From assembly GCF_001429285.1 (NCBI RefSeq), contig NZ_LMJJ01000001.1:68565-132564 (forward strand): a DNA stretch of 64,000 nucleotides, read 5' to 3'. A program made the position numbers and the translations under genes. The notes below the pieces were generated by a model, which saw only the letters and a program-made list of their open reading frames with translations, did not search any database and was not told where the DNA came from. The DNA is from Ensifer sp. Root278 (lineage in GTDB: Bacteria; Pseudomonadota; Alphaproteobacteria; Rhizobiales; Rhizobiaceae). Positions 7,755 through 15,627 of this stretch are shown piece after piece; within the stretch, counting starts at the first letter, position 1, and each line of letters opens with the position of its first letter.

Positions 7755-9146
7755 TCAAGCGGCGAGCGCGTCCAGGATACGGATCCAGGAGCGGATGCCC
7801 TTGTGGTAGGACTGCAGCTCGTACTTCTCGTTCGGCGAATGGATCCGGTCGTCGGAAAGGCCGAAGCCGACCAGCAGCGATTCCATGCCGAGCATCTTCT
7901 GGAAGTCGCCGACGATCGGGATCGAGCCACCCATGCCGATGATGACGGCCGGCTTTGGCCATTCGTCGGAAAGCGCCACCTTCGCCGTGTTGAGCAGCGG
8001 CGATTCATAGGGCAGGTGGATGGCCGGAGAACCGCCATGGGCGTGGAACTCCACCGAGCAATCCGCCGGAACCTTGGAGCGGACATAGGCGCGGAACGCT
8101 TCGCGGATCTTCTCCGGGTTCTGGTTGCCGACGAGGCGGAAGGAAACCTTCGCCGAAGCCTCGGCCGCAATCACCGTCTTGAAGCCTTCGCCGGTATAGC
8201 CGCCGGTGATGCCGTTGACTTCGGCGGTCGGGCGCGCCCAGGTCAGTTCCAGCACCGAACGGTTCTTTTCGCCCGACGGGATCGACAGGCCGATCTCACC
8301 GAGGAACTTCTCCGCCGTCTGGCCGAGCGTTTCCCAGGAAGCCTTGACCTGGGCCGGGGTCTCTTCGACGCCTTCGTAGAAGCCTGGGAGCGTTACGCGG
8401 CTGTTCTCGTCGTGAAGGCCGGCGAGAATGGTGGTGAGGATGCGGATCGGGTTGGCTGCAGCGCCGCCAAAATAGCCGGAATGCAGATCGCGGTCGGCAG
8501 CCCTGACGATGACCTCTTCGCCGACGAGGCCGCGCAGGCCCGCGGAGATGGCCGGCGTATCGCGGTCCCACATGCTGGTATCGCAGACCAGCGCATAGTC
8601 GGCCTTGAGCTCGGCGGCATTGGCTTCCAGGAAAGGCTTCAGCGACGGTGAACCGGATTCCTCTTCGCCCTCGAACAGAATGGTGACGCGGCAGGGCAGG
8701 CCGCCATGGACGTCCTTGTAGGCGCGTACCGCTTCGACGAAAGTCAAGAGTTGCCCCTTGTCATCAGCCGTGCCGCGACCGGTGATCACCTTGCGGCCGG
8801 GTTCGATTTCCTTGATGCCCGGCTCGAACGGGTCCGTGTCCCAGAGATTGAGCGGATCGACGGGTTGGACGTCGTAGTGACCGTAGAACAGCACATGCGG
8901 CGCATCAGGCTTGGCAGCATCGTGATGAGCGACGACCATGGGATGGCCGGGGGTGTCGCGCACCGAGGCGGTGAAGCCGAGGCTGTTGAGTTCCGCCACC
9001 AGCCATTCGGCTGCCTTGCGGCATTCCGCCTTGAAGGCCGGGTCGGTGGAGATCGACTTGATCCGAACGAGATCGAACAGCCGGTCGAGGCTGTCAGGCA
9101 GGTTGGCGTCTGCGCGTTCGAGAACGGGGGTGATATCTGCCATCAT
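7755..9146 (-). CDS. M20 family metallopeptidase (dipeptidase-like)
   Basis: Cytosolic di-zinc hydrolase of 463 aa, probably cleaving dipeptides or N-acylated amino acids. The metal site is visible in order: FYGHYDVQP (His), GRGTADDKGQ (bridging Asp), EGEEESGS (general-base Glu and ligand Glu), VCDTS (Asp) and IHSPNEKYEL near the C-terminus (His). The lid domain sits between about 200 and 370. Length fits the ArgE/DapE/carnosinase-like group that rhizobial genomes annotate as M20 dipeptidase. Two adjacent ATG codons (9146 and 9143) are possible starts after AAGGAT. Substrate unproven. Confidence 0.9.
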   Translation of the reverse strand: MMADITPVLERADANLPDSLDRLFDLVRIKSISTDPAFKAECRKAAEWLVAELNSLGFTASVRDTPGHPMVVAHHDAAKPDAPHVLFYGHYDVQPVDPLNLWDTDPFEPGIKEIEPGRKVITGRGTADDKGQLLTFVEAVRAYKDVHGGLPCRVTILFEGEEESGSPSLKPFLEANAAELKADYALVCDTSMWDRDTPAISAGLRGLVGEEVIVRAADRDLHSGYFGGAAANPIRILTTILAGLHDENSRVTLPGFYEGVEETPAQVKASWETLGQTAEKFLGEIGLSIPSGEKNRSVLELTWARPTAEVNGITGGYTGEGFKTVIAAEASAKVSFRLVGNQNPEKIREAFRAYVRSKVPADCSVEFHAHGGSPAIHLPYESPLLNTAKVALSDEWPKPAVIIGMGGSIPIVGDFQKMLGMESLLVGFGLSDDRIHSPNEKYELQSYHKGIRSWIRILDALAA

Positions 9147-9482
9147 GCATATCCTTGCTTCAAGTTTTGCCGGAACCTACTGCATCAATCGCCAAATCGA
9201 AATCGATTTGCGCACGAAATCACGCGGGGTCGTTCTACTGCATGTCTCCTTTAATCGACTTCGATTTAAGGACAAAGACATGCAGCAAATCAAAGTTCTG
9301 CAGCGACCTTTGCGCGTCTGATAAGACGCGCGGCGCTGTAGAGCGGCGGCGACTGACGAGCATTCGACGCTGCGCCTTCAGACACGCAAAGGCACTGGAC
9401 GCGCTCGCTCTGGTTTTAGAGCCTAAGGTCATTCGCTTTAAGCCAAATATTTTGATGGATCGATCAGGGGAGGTGCGAAGCT
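9147..9482. other. Intergenic region upstream of the M20 gene, mostly repeat
   Basis: About 335 bp separating the peptidase start from the MarR stop. About 100 bp is a family B repeat (9243-9341); the rest should include the peptidase promoter, which I could not place with confidence. No gene is supported. Confidence 0.6.
9243..9341 (+). repeat. Palindromic intergenic repeat (family B, copy 1)
   Basis: Starts with an inverted repeat CCTTTAATCG/CGATTTAAGG, continues with ATGCAGCAAATCAAAG, a stem CTGCAGCG...CGGCGCTGTAG and an inner stem GCGCGTCT/AGACGCGC. Same layout as copies at 24373-24449 and 50872-50966; a partial copy is at 36629-36680. Compensatory changes in the inner stem (GCGCGTC here, GCACGTC at 50935) indicate that the RNA or DNA fold is kept. 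Confidence 0.85.
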
Positions 9483-9926
9483 TCAGGCGCGGCCGTCGCC
9501 ACGTGCCACGCTGGCAAGCGCCATGCGCATATATTCGAGCATCAGCTCGCGCTCGAAATTCCTGAGGCCGGAAAGCAGCGACTGGTCGGCGGCAAGGGCT
9601 GCTTCCTTGGCGGCTGCCTCCATCTCCTTTGCCCGTTCGGTTAGGAAGATCTGCTGCGAGCGCTTGTCCTGAGGGTGCTTGCGTCTGACGATGAGCCCGT
9701 CCCGCTCCATGCGGGAGAGCGTGTTGGCCATCGTCGCCTGCTCGATGTCGAGGCGATCGAGCAGTTGCTTCTGCGTCAAGCCTTCCTCGGCCCAAAGTTC
9801 GAGCAGAATCGGAAACTGACCGGGTGCGAAACCAAGCTTCTGGCCGCGCTCGTGAAGCGCGCGCGAAAAGCTCTTCGCCAGCAGGCTGGCCAGATAGGTC
9901 GCAGATTCCATACGATTGAAGGCCAT
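9483..9926 (-). CDS. MarR-family transcriptional regulator
   Basis: A 147-aa winged-helix DNA-binding protein. The MarR core is clear: dimerisation helices at both ends, recognition region LTQKQLLDRLDIEQATMANTLSRMERDGLI (about 50-79) and the wing with RRKHPQDKRSQQIFLTERA, which contains the family's DxR signature. Ligand and targets are unknown; MarR proteins usually repress neighbouring genes, but the closest ones are an M20 peptidase and a small RNA gene. Start at 9926 fits the family length. Same strand as the small RNA just upstream. Confidence 0.93.
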   Translation of the reverse strand: MAFNRMESATYLASLLAKSFSRALHERGQKLGFAPGQFPILLELWAEEGLTQKQLLDRLDIEQATMANTLSRMERDGLIVRRKHPQDKRSQQIFLTERAKEMEAAAKEAALAADQSLLSGLRNFERELMLEYMRMALASVARGDGRA

Positions 9927-10043
9927 GCCTATCGGTACGCCCGAAGCGTCATGAAGACAAGTTACAATGCAGGCGATGAACCTTGGGAAGCGCTGAGCTC
10001 ACTTCGATTTGAGCGGACATTATCGAAAGCCTTGGTGCCAAGT

Positions 10044-10190
10044 AAAAAACCGTCACGGCGCGGAGGCGGCGCCGTGACGGTTTCTTGAAAACGGGACAAA
10101 GGCCCGGAGAGGGGGATAAGGCCTTTGTCCTCATCTGGTGCGGGCGGGGGACAGGCCAATCACCAGAAGACGGCATCACTCGGTGCCGTT
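10044..10190 (-). ncRNA. Structured small RNA next to polA (alpha-r7/Smr7C-like by position)
   Basis: Read on the minus strand, the RNA folds into successive hairpins: a short CGGCA/TGCCG stem; CTGGTG/CACCAG with a C-rich loop; a perfect 11-bp GGACAAAGGCC/GGCCTTTGTCC stem (10130-10120 with 10104-10094) whose loop contains CCCCCTCTCC; and a perfect 15-bp terminator stem (10083-10069 with 10061-10047, loop CGCCTCC) followed by a T-run. I recall an alpha-r7 small RNA near polA in S. meliloti; position and form fit, but identity was not checked. C-rich loops could pair with ribosome binding sites. Ends are predicted. Confidence 0.75.
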
Positions 10191-10197
10191 GACTAAG

Positions 10198-10226
10198 ATT
10201 TGAGGAGTCAAATGTGGCTTTTCAAG
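10198..10226 (-). promoter_or_regulatory. Predicted promoter of the polA-adjacent small RNA
   Basis: Minus strand: CTTGAA (10226-10221), 17-base spacer, TCAAAT (10203-10198), which puts the start of transcription near 10190. The -35 is good, the -10 only fair. Confidence 0.4.
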
Positions 10227-10288
10227 GATAGCCGGTGCGATTCCGACATTACAAATGCGTAACGTTTGCGTGAAAGCTCACGCACCTC

Positions 10289-10675
10289 TCAGCGATCCGT
10301 CGAGGCCCGGTTTCGCAAGGCAAAAATGAATTCCACAACGCCGATCGCCATTGCAACCATCATCGCCGTCTTTGCCATTTCGCCAGCTGTTTGATCTGGC
10401 GTGATCGATATGACGACAATGAAGGCAACGTTGAGTGCGGCGCGGGCTGCTGCATATTCCACCTTTTGCCAACGCGGCCAGGGAGCGCCGTCCGCGCGCT
10501 TGAAATGGGTATCGAGGCCCGCCATGGCGAGCAGATAGATGGGCGCAAAGACTGTCTTGATGATGACGAGGAATGTCGGATCGGCCGACAGGAGCCAGGA
10601 AATGAGGAAGCAAAAGACGGCAAAGCCTGAAAGAAGGAGATACTGTTGCAGGGCGTAACGCACGTCATGCGGCAT
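10289..10675 (-). CDS. Hypothetical four-helix membrane protein
   Basis: A 128-aa integral membrane protein with four hydrophobic helices (QQYLLLSGFAVFCFLISWLL, FLVIIKTVFAPIYLLAMAGL, ARAALNVAFIVVISI, MMVAMAIGVVEFIFAL). I do not recognise the family. The ATG at 10675 is chosen over upstream in-frame codons because AGAGGAAG lies eight bases before it and because the longer version would overlap the start of polA. It is divergent from polA, with about 90 bp between the two starts. Confidence 0.75.
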   Translation of the reverse strand: MPHDVRYALQQYLLLSGFAVFCFLISWLLSADPTFLVIIKTVFAPIYLLAMAGLDTHFKRADGAPWPRWQKVEYAAARAALNVAFIVVISITPDQTAGEMAKTAMMVAMAIGVVEFIFALRNRASTDR

Positions 10676-10766
10676 GGCTGGCTTCCTCTGTGGCAAGTGG
10701 AGATTGTAGTGCCCGGCGGGAAAACCGCAATGGACCTTTGCCTCACCCCGCGCTATCCATTTGCCC

Positions 10767-13700
10767 ATGAAAAACGGTGATCATCTCTTCCTCGTCGACG
10801 GCTCCGGATTCATCTTCCGGGCGTTCCATGCCATCCCGCCGCTCAACCGCAAATCCGATGGCCTCCCGGTCAATGCGGTATCGGGTTTCTGCAACATGTT
10901 GTGGAAGCTGCTCACCGATGCGCGTGACACCTCGGTCGGCGTCACGCCGACCCATTTCGCCGTCATCTTCGACTATTCCTCGAAGACGTTCCGCAACGCG
11001 CTCTACGATCAGTACAAGGCCAATCGGACGGCGCCGCCGGAAGACCTCATTCCGCAGTTCGGCCTGATCCGTCACGCGACCCGCGCCTTCAACCTGCCTT
11101 GCATCGAAAAGGAAGGCTACGAGGCGGACGATCTGATCGCCACCTATGCGCGCCTTGCCGAGGCGGCCGGCGCGGGTGTCACCATCGTCTCGTCCGACAA
11201 GGACCTGATGCAGCTCGTCACGTCGAACGTATCGATGTACGACAGCATGAAGGACAAGCAGATCTCGATCCCCGAGGTCATCGAAAAATGGGGCGTGCCG
11301 CCGGAGAAGATGATCGATCTCCAGGCGATGACCGGTGACTCCACCGACAACGTTCCCGGCATTCCCGGCATAGGCCCGAAGACGGCGGCCCAGCTGCTCG
11401 AGGAATACGGCGATCTTGAAACGCTGCTGGCGCGTGCCGGCGAGATCAAGCAGGCCAAGCGCCGCGAGAACATCATCGCCAATGCCGACCTCGCGCGCCT
11501 GTCGCGCCAGCTCGTGGAGCTCAAGACCGACACGCCGCTCGATGTCCCGCTGGAAGAGCTGAGCCTGGAGCCGCAGAACGGGCCTAAGCTGATCGCCTTC
11601 CTCAAGGCGATGGAATTCACCACCCTGACGCGTCGTGTCGCCGCGGCGACGGGCACGGACGCGGACGCCGTGGAAGCCGCAAGCGTGCCTGTGGAATGGG
11701 GCGCGGATGCGCGCGGCCCGGATCTCGACAAGGGAGACGCGGCGACGGCTGTCAGTGAAGGTTCCACCGCCAAGGCAGCGATCCGCGGTGAGGCCGCCGA
11801 AGCCGCCGCTGTCCTGTCACGTGCCGGCGAAACGGATGCGGCAGACGCCACGCCGCAGGCGCTGGCAGCGGCTCGAGCCGAAATCTTCGCGAAGGCACCG
11901 TTCGATCACAGCGCCTATGTCACGATCCGTGATGTCGCCGCTCTCGACCAGTGGATATCAGCCGCGCGCGATGCCGGCGTCGTCGGCTTCGACACGGAAA
12001 CGAACTCGCTCGATGCCATGCAGGCCGATCTCGTCGGCTTCTCGCTGGCGATCGCCGACCATCGGGCGGACCCGACGGGCACCGCCATCCGGGCGGCCTA
12101 CGTTCCGTTGATCCACAAGACCGGTGTCGGCGATCTCCTGGGGGGCGGGCTCGCCGAGAACCAGATCCCGGTCGGGGAGGCCCTCAGCCGGCTGAAGCGC
12201 CTGCTCGAGGACCCCTCCGTCCTCAAGGTCGCGCAGAACCTGAAATACGATTACCTCGTGATGAAGCGGCACGGCATCACCGTGGAGAGTTTCGACGACA
12301 CGATGCTGATGTCCTATGTCGTCGATGCCGGCAACGGCACCCACGGCATGGATGCGCTCTCCGAGCGTTGGCTGAACCACAAGCCGATCGCCTACAAGGA
12401 TATCACCGGCTCCGGCAAGTCGTCGGTGACCTTCGACTTCGTCGATATCGACAGGGCGACGGCCTATGCCGCCGAGGATGCGGACGTCACGCTGAGACTC
12501 TGGCACATCCTGAAGGCGCGGCTGGCCGCCAAGGGGCTGACGCGCGTCTATGAACGGCTCGAGCGGCCGCTGGTCGCGGTGCTTGCGCGCATGGAAGATC
12601 GCGGCATTACCATTGATCGCCAGATCCTGTCGCGGCTTTCGGGCGAGCTCGCGCAAGGTGCGGCGGCTCTGGAGGACGAGATCTACAAGCTCGCTGGCGA
12701 AACCTTCACCATCGGTTCGCCGAAGCAGCTCGGCGACATCCTGTTCGGCAAGATGGGCTTTGCCGGCGGGTCGAAGACGAAGACCGGGCAATGGTCGACC
12801 TCGGCGCAGGTGCTGGAAGATCTCGCCGCCGAAGGCCACGAGCTGCCGCGCAAGATCGTCGACTGGCGGCAGCTGACCAAGCTCAAATCCACCTACACCG
12901 ATGCGCTTCCGGGCTTCGTCCACCCGGAGACAAAGCGTGTTCACACGTCTTACGCGCTGGCCGCCACCACGACCGGTCGCCTGTCGTCGTCCGATCCGAA
13001 CCTGCAGAACATCCCGGTGCGCACCGCCGAAGGCCGCAAGATCCGCACTGCCTTTGTCGCGACGCCCGGCCACAAGCTCGTCTCGGCCGACTACAGCCAG
13101 ATCGAACTGCGCGTGCTCGCCCATGTCGCCGACATTCCGCAGCTTCGCCAGGCCTTCGCCGACGGCGTCGACATTCATGCGATGACGGCCTCGGAAATGT
13201 TCGGCGTTCCGGTCGAGGGCATGCCGGGCGAGATCCGCCGCCGCGCCAAGGCGATCAACTTCGGCATCATCTACGGCATCTCGGCCTTCGGGCTCGCCAA
13301 CCAGCTGTCGATCGAACGCTCCGAGGCCGGCTACTACATCAAGCGCTATTTCGAGCGCTTCCCGGGCATTCGCGATTACATGGAAGGCACCAAGGTGTTC
13401 GCCCGCGAGCACGGTTACGTCGAGACCATCTTCGGTCGCCGGGCACATTATCCGGATATCCGCTCGTCGATCCCGTCGCATCGCGCCTTCAACGAACGCG
13501 CCGCGATCAACGCGCCGATCCAGGGCTCGGCCGCCGATATCATCCGCCGCGCCATGGCGAAGATGGAGCCGGCGCTGGCCGAGGCGAAACTCTCGGCCCG
13601 CATGTTGCTGCAGGTGCACGACGAACTGATCTTCGAGGTTGAGGACGCCGAGGTGGAAAAGACCATTCCGATCGTCGTCTCGGTGATGGAGAACGCCGCC

Positions 13701-13775
13701 ATGCCGGCGCTCGACATGAAGGTGCCGCTCAAGGTCGATGCGCGCGCCGCGACCAACTGGGACGAGGCGCACTAA
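10767..13775 (+). CDS. polA: DNA polymerase I
   Basis: Repair and Okazaki-fragment polymerase, 1002 aa, about the length usual in rhizobia. The 5' nuclease domain opens with LFLVDGSGFIFRAFHA and includes the GIPGIGPKTAAQLL helix-hairpin. The 3'-5' exonuclease site is intact: FDTETNSLD (about residue 405), NLKYDYLVM and YAAEDADVT, so proofreading should be active. Polymerase motifs follow: DYSQIELRVLAHVAD (A, about 775), RRRAKAINFGIIYGIS (B) and QVHDELIFEVE (C, about 948). An Ala/Glu-rich linker near 300-370 replaces conserved sequence. The ATG at 10767 was preferred over a TTG two codons upstream. Single gene followed by a terminator. Confidence 0.99.
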   Translation: MKNGDHLFLVDGSGFIFRAFHAIPPLNRKSDGLPVNAVSGFCNMLWKLLTDARDTSVGVTPTHFAVIFDYSSKTFRNALYDQYKANRTAPPEDLIPQFGLIRHATRAFNLPCIEKEGYEADDLIATYARLAEAAGAGVTIVSSDKDLMQLVTSNVSMYDSMKDKQISIPEVIEKWGVPPEKMIDLQAMTGDSTDNVPGIPGIGPKTAAQLLEEYGDLETLLARAGEIKQAKRRENIIANADLARLSRQLVELKTDTPLDVPLEELSLEPQNGPKLIAFLKAMEFTTLTRRVAAATGTDADAVEAASVPVEWGADARGPDLDKGDAATAVSEGSTAKAAIRGEAAEAAAVLSRAGETDAADATPQALAAARAEIFAKAPFDHSAYVTIRDVAALDQWISAARDAGVVGFDTETNSLDAMQADLVGFSLAIADHRADPTGTAIRAAYVPLIHKTGVGDLLGGGLAENQIPVGEALSRLKRLLEDPSVLKVAQNLKYDYLVMKRHGITVESFDDTMLMSYVVDAGNGTHGMDALSERWLNHKPIAYKDITGSGKSSVTFDFVDIDRATAYAAEDADVTLRLWHILKARLAAKGLTRVYERLERPLVAVLARMEDRGITIDRQILSRLSGELAQGAAALEDEIYKLAGETFTIGSPKQLGDILFGKMGFAGGSKTKTGQWSTSAQVLEDLAAEGHELPRKIVDWRQLTKLKSTYTDALPGFVHPETKRVHTSYALAATTTGRLSSSDPNLQNIPVRTAEGRKIRTAFVATPGHKLVSADYSQIELRVLAHVADIPQLRQAFADGVDIHAMTASEMFGVPVEGMPGEIRRRAKAINFGIIYGISAFGLANQLSIERSEAGYYIKRYFERFPGIRDYMEGTKVFAREHGYVETIFGRRAHYPDIRSSIPSHRAFNERAAINAPIQGSAADIIRRAMAKMEPALAEAKLSARMLLQVHDELIFEVEDAEVEKTIPIVVSVMENAAMPALDMKVPLKVDARAATNWDEAH

Positions 13776-13794
13776 TCCGAGCGGCCCTGTGCCT

Positions 13795-13824
13795 GGTTTT
13801 CTGATGGAATTCCCTCAGAAAACC
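13795..13824 (+). other. AT-rich hairpin downstream of polA
   Basis: Perfect 10-bp inverted repeat GGTTTTCTGA/TCAGAAAACC with a 10-base loop, 20 bases after the polA stop codon and ahead of the stronger terminator hairpin. May help 3' end stability. Confidence 0.5.
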
Positions 13825-13853
13825 TCAAAAGTCATATGCGATGAATCTTGCAG

Positions 13854-13887
13854 CGCCCGGGGGCATTTAATGCCCTCGGGCGTCTTT
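13854..13887 (+). terminator. Rho-independent terminator of polA
   Basis: Inverted repeat CGCCCG.GGGCATT / AATGCCC.CGGGCG (14 pairs including one G-U) with a one-base centre, followed by TCTTT, about 80 bp after the polA stop. Confidence 0.75.
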
Positions 13888-14014
13888 CCATCAGGATGAT
13901 AGAAAGCGTCGGCCGTCGCAGCCGGAACGATTGCCGGCGCGTTCAACTCCCCATAGGCAGCGGTTGGGAGGGGGCTCGAGGCCTCATCCGGAACCGCCGC
14001 AATCGGAGGAGATC

Positions 14015-14869
14015 ATGGCGCCGAAGACCTTCATTCTTGTGCTTTCCTGCGACGACAAACCCGGCATCGTCGCGGCCGTCACCACCGAGCTTGCCGCGCT
14101 CGGCGCGAACATCGCCGAAAGCAACCAGTTCTGGGACACAAAGACCAACAGCTTTTTCATGCGCATCGCATTTCAGGTTGCGGCGAGCGTTCAGGCTGGT
14201 GATGTCGAGCGGGCCTTGCGCCCGGCCGTCGAGCGTTTCCAGATGCGGACCGTTCTCGCGGACGCCACAGTGAAGCCGAAGATCCTCATCCTCGTCTCCA
14301 GGTTCGATCATGCGCTCCTGCATCTCATCTACCAGATCCGTGTCGGCTGGCTGAACGCGGAGGTCGTTGCCATTGTCTCCAACCACGAGGACAGCCGAGG
14401 CACGGCCGAGGCCGAGGGGCTCGCCTACCACTGTTGGCCGGTATCGAAGGACAACAAGGCCGAACAGGAGGAGAGGCTGTTGCGCCTGGTCCAGGAGACC
14501 GGCGCCGACCTCGTCATCCTTGCCCGCTACATGCAGGTCTTTTCGGACAATCTGTCGAAGCGCCTCTACGGCAAGGCGATCAACATCCACCATTCCTTCC
14601 TGCCGAGCTTCAAGGGTGCCAGGCCCTATCATCAGGCGCATGAGCGCGGGGTGAAGCTGATCGGCGCGACGGCACATTACGTCACACCGGATCTCGACGA
14701 AGGTCCAATCATCGAGCAGGAAACCGAGCGCGTCAGCCATGCGCTGACGGCCGAGGACTTTGTCGCCACCGGCCGCGATATCGAAAGCCGCGTGCTCGCC
14801 CGGGCCGTCAAGCTGCACCTGGAGCGGCGCGTGATGCTCAACGGTCACAAGACGGTGGTGTTCAGCTAA
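14015..14869 (+). CDS. purU: Formyltetrahydrofolate deformylase
   Basis: Hydrolyses 10-formyltetrahydrofolate to tetrahydrofolate and formate, balancing one-carbon pools and feeding formate to purine synthesis. The 284-aa protein has an N-terminal ACT domain (FILVLSCDDKPGIVAAVTTELAALGANI) and a C-terminal formyltransferase-like domain with NIHHSFLPSFKGARPYHQAHERGVKLIGATAHYV, carrying the catalytic Asn-His and, in DLDEGPIIEQE, the Asp. The ATG at 14015 has a good GGAGGA site; the length matches the family. Convergent with the tetR gene. Confidence 0.97.
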   Translation: MAPKTFILVLSCDDKPGIVAAVTTELAALGANIAESNQFWDTKTNSFFMRIAFQVAASVQAGDVERALRPAVERFQMRTVLADATVKPKILILVSRFDHALLHLIYQIRVGWLNAEVVAIVSNHEDSRGTAEAEGLAYHCWPVSKDNKAEQEERLLRLVQETGADLVILARYMQVFSDNLSKRLYGKAINIHHSFLPSFKGARPYHQAHERGVKLIGATAHYVTPDLDEGPIIEQETERVSHALTAEDFVATGRDIESRVLARAVKLHLERRVMLNGHKTVVFS

Positions 14870-14921
14870 CAGGGTCCGAAAGCATCTGAGCCGGTACCCG
14901 CACGGGCGCCGGCTGAGGATG

Positions 14922-15566
14922 TCAGGGGCGTGCGGCAACGGCGGTTGCCGTGATCGCCGGCGCGCGGAAGCTGGCAAAGAGCCGGCTCAGGCCTTCGCGT
15001 CCCTCGGCCGTCAGATCGAAGGGACGGCCGAAGAGCAGCCATTCCGTACAGAGCCCGAGCATCATCCAGTGCAGCGTCCGCGTCGCCGAGGCCGGCGTCC
15101 AGCTCTCGTGCATCTGCCCCTTGGCAAGCGCGCGCGAAAAGGCGAGCTCAAGCAGAACATTGTGGCGTTCGTCGAGTTCTTTCTGGCGGGTCAGGACCTC
15201 GCTCATGTCGCCGTCGTAATTGGTGCGCAGCATGATCGTCAGGATGCGCTGGCGCTGCTCGTCGGCGGCGAGAACATCGAGCCAGTCGCCCATGGCGCCT
15301 TCGAGGATGGAAAGGGTATCGGCGGCTTCCGCCTCGATCTCGCGGGCGACCATGTCTTCCTGCGGCAGGGGCACGGCGTCGTGCAGTGCGAGGAACAGGT
15401 CGGTCTTATTGGCAAAGTGCCAGTAGATGGCACCGCGCGTTACGCCGGCGGCCTTGGCGATTTCTTCGAGCGTCGTGTTCGAGACGCCCTTTTCGTAGAA
15501 GACGCGCTCGGCGGCGCACAGGATCTTCTGTCGGGTTACTTCTGCGTCGGCTTTTGTTCGGCGCAT
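14922..15566 (-). CDS. TetR-family repressor of the RND efflux pump (AcrR-like)
   Basis: A 214-aa TetR/AcrR protein. The N-terminal helix-turn-helix is NTTLEEIAKAAGVTRGAIYWHFANKTDLF (about 30-58), closely following AcrR/TtgR/SmeT. The C-terminal ligand domain is of the TetR_C AcrR type. It sits downstream of the pump genes on the same strand rather than divergently, 62 bp after the RND gene, and a hairpin lies directly before its AGGAGGA ribosome site. An operator closely resembling E. coli AcrR's lies in front of the pump operon, so it probably represses the whole operon including itself. From memory this corresponds to SmeR of S. meliloti. Confidence 0.93.
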   Translation of the reverse strand: MRRTKADAEVTRQKILCAAERVFYEKGVSNTTLEEIAKAAGVTRGAIYWHFANKTDLFLALHDAVPLPQEDMVAREIEAEAADTLSILEGAMGDWLDVLAADEQRQRILTIMLRTNYDGDMSEVLTRQKELDERHNVLLELAFSRALAKGQMHESWTPASATRTLHWMMLGLCTEWLLFGRPFDLTAEGREGLSRLFASFRAPAITATAVAARP

Positions 15567-15580
15567 TCATTCCTCCTCAT

Positions 15581-15619
15581 CAGACGGCCCGCCGACAGTG
15601 ATGTGCAGCGGGCCGTCTG
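15581..15619 (-). other. Intercistronic hairpin between RND pump gene and tetR
   Basis: Perfect 12-bp inverted repeat CAGACGGCCCGC/GCGGGCCGTCTG with a 15-base loop. It begins nine bases after the RND stop and ends three bases before the tetR ribosome site. There is no T-run, so it more likely protects the upstream mRNA or dampens tetR translation than terminates. Confidence 0.6.
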
Positions 15620-15627
15620 TTGTCATT

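Noticed and set aside
11958-13772. A 604-codon open frame antisense to polA
   Set aside because: Mirror of polA codon usage; the translated product has no recognisable fold and no ribosome site.
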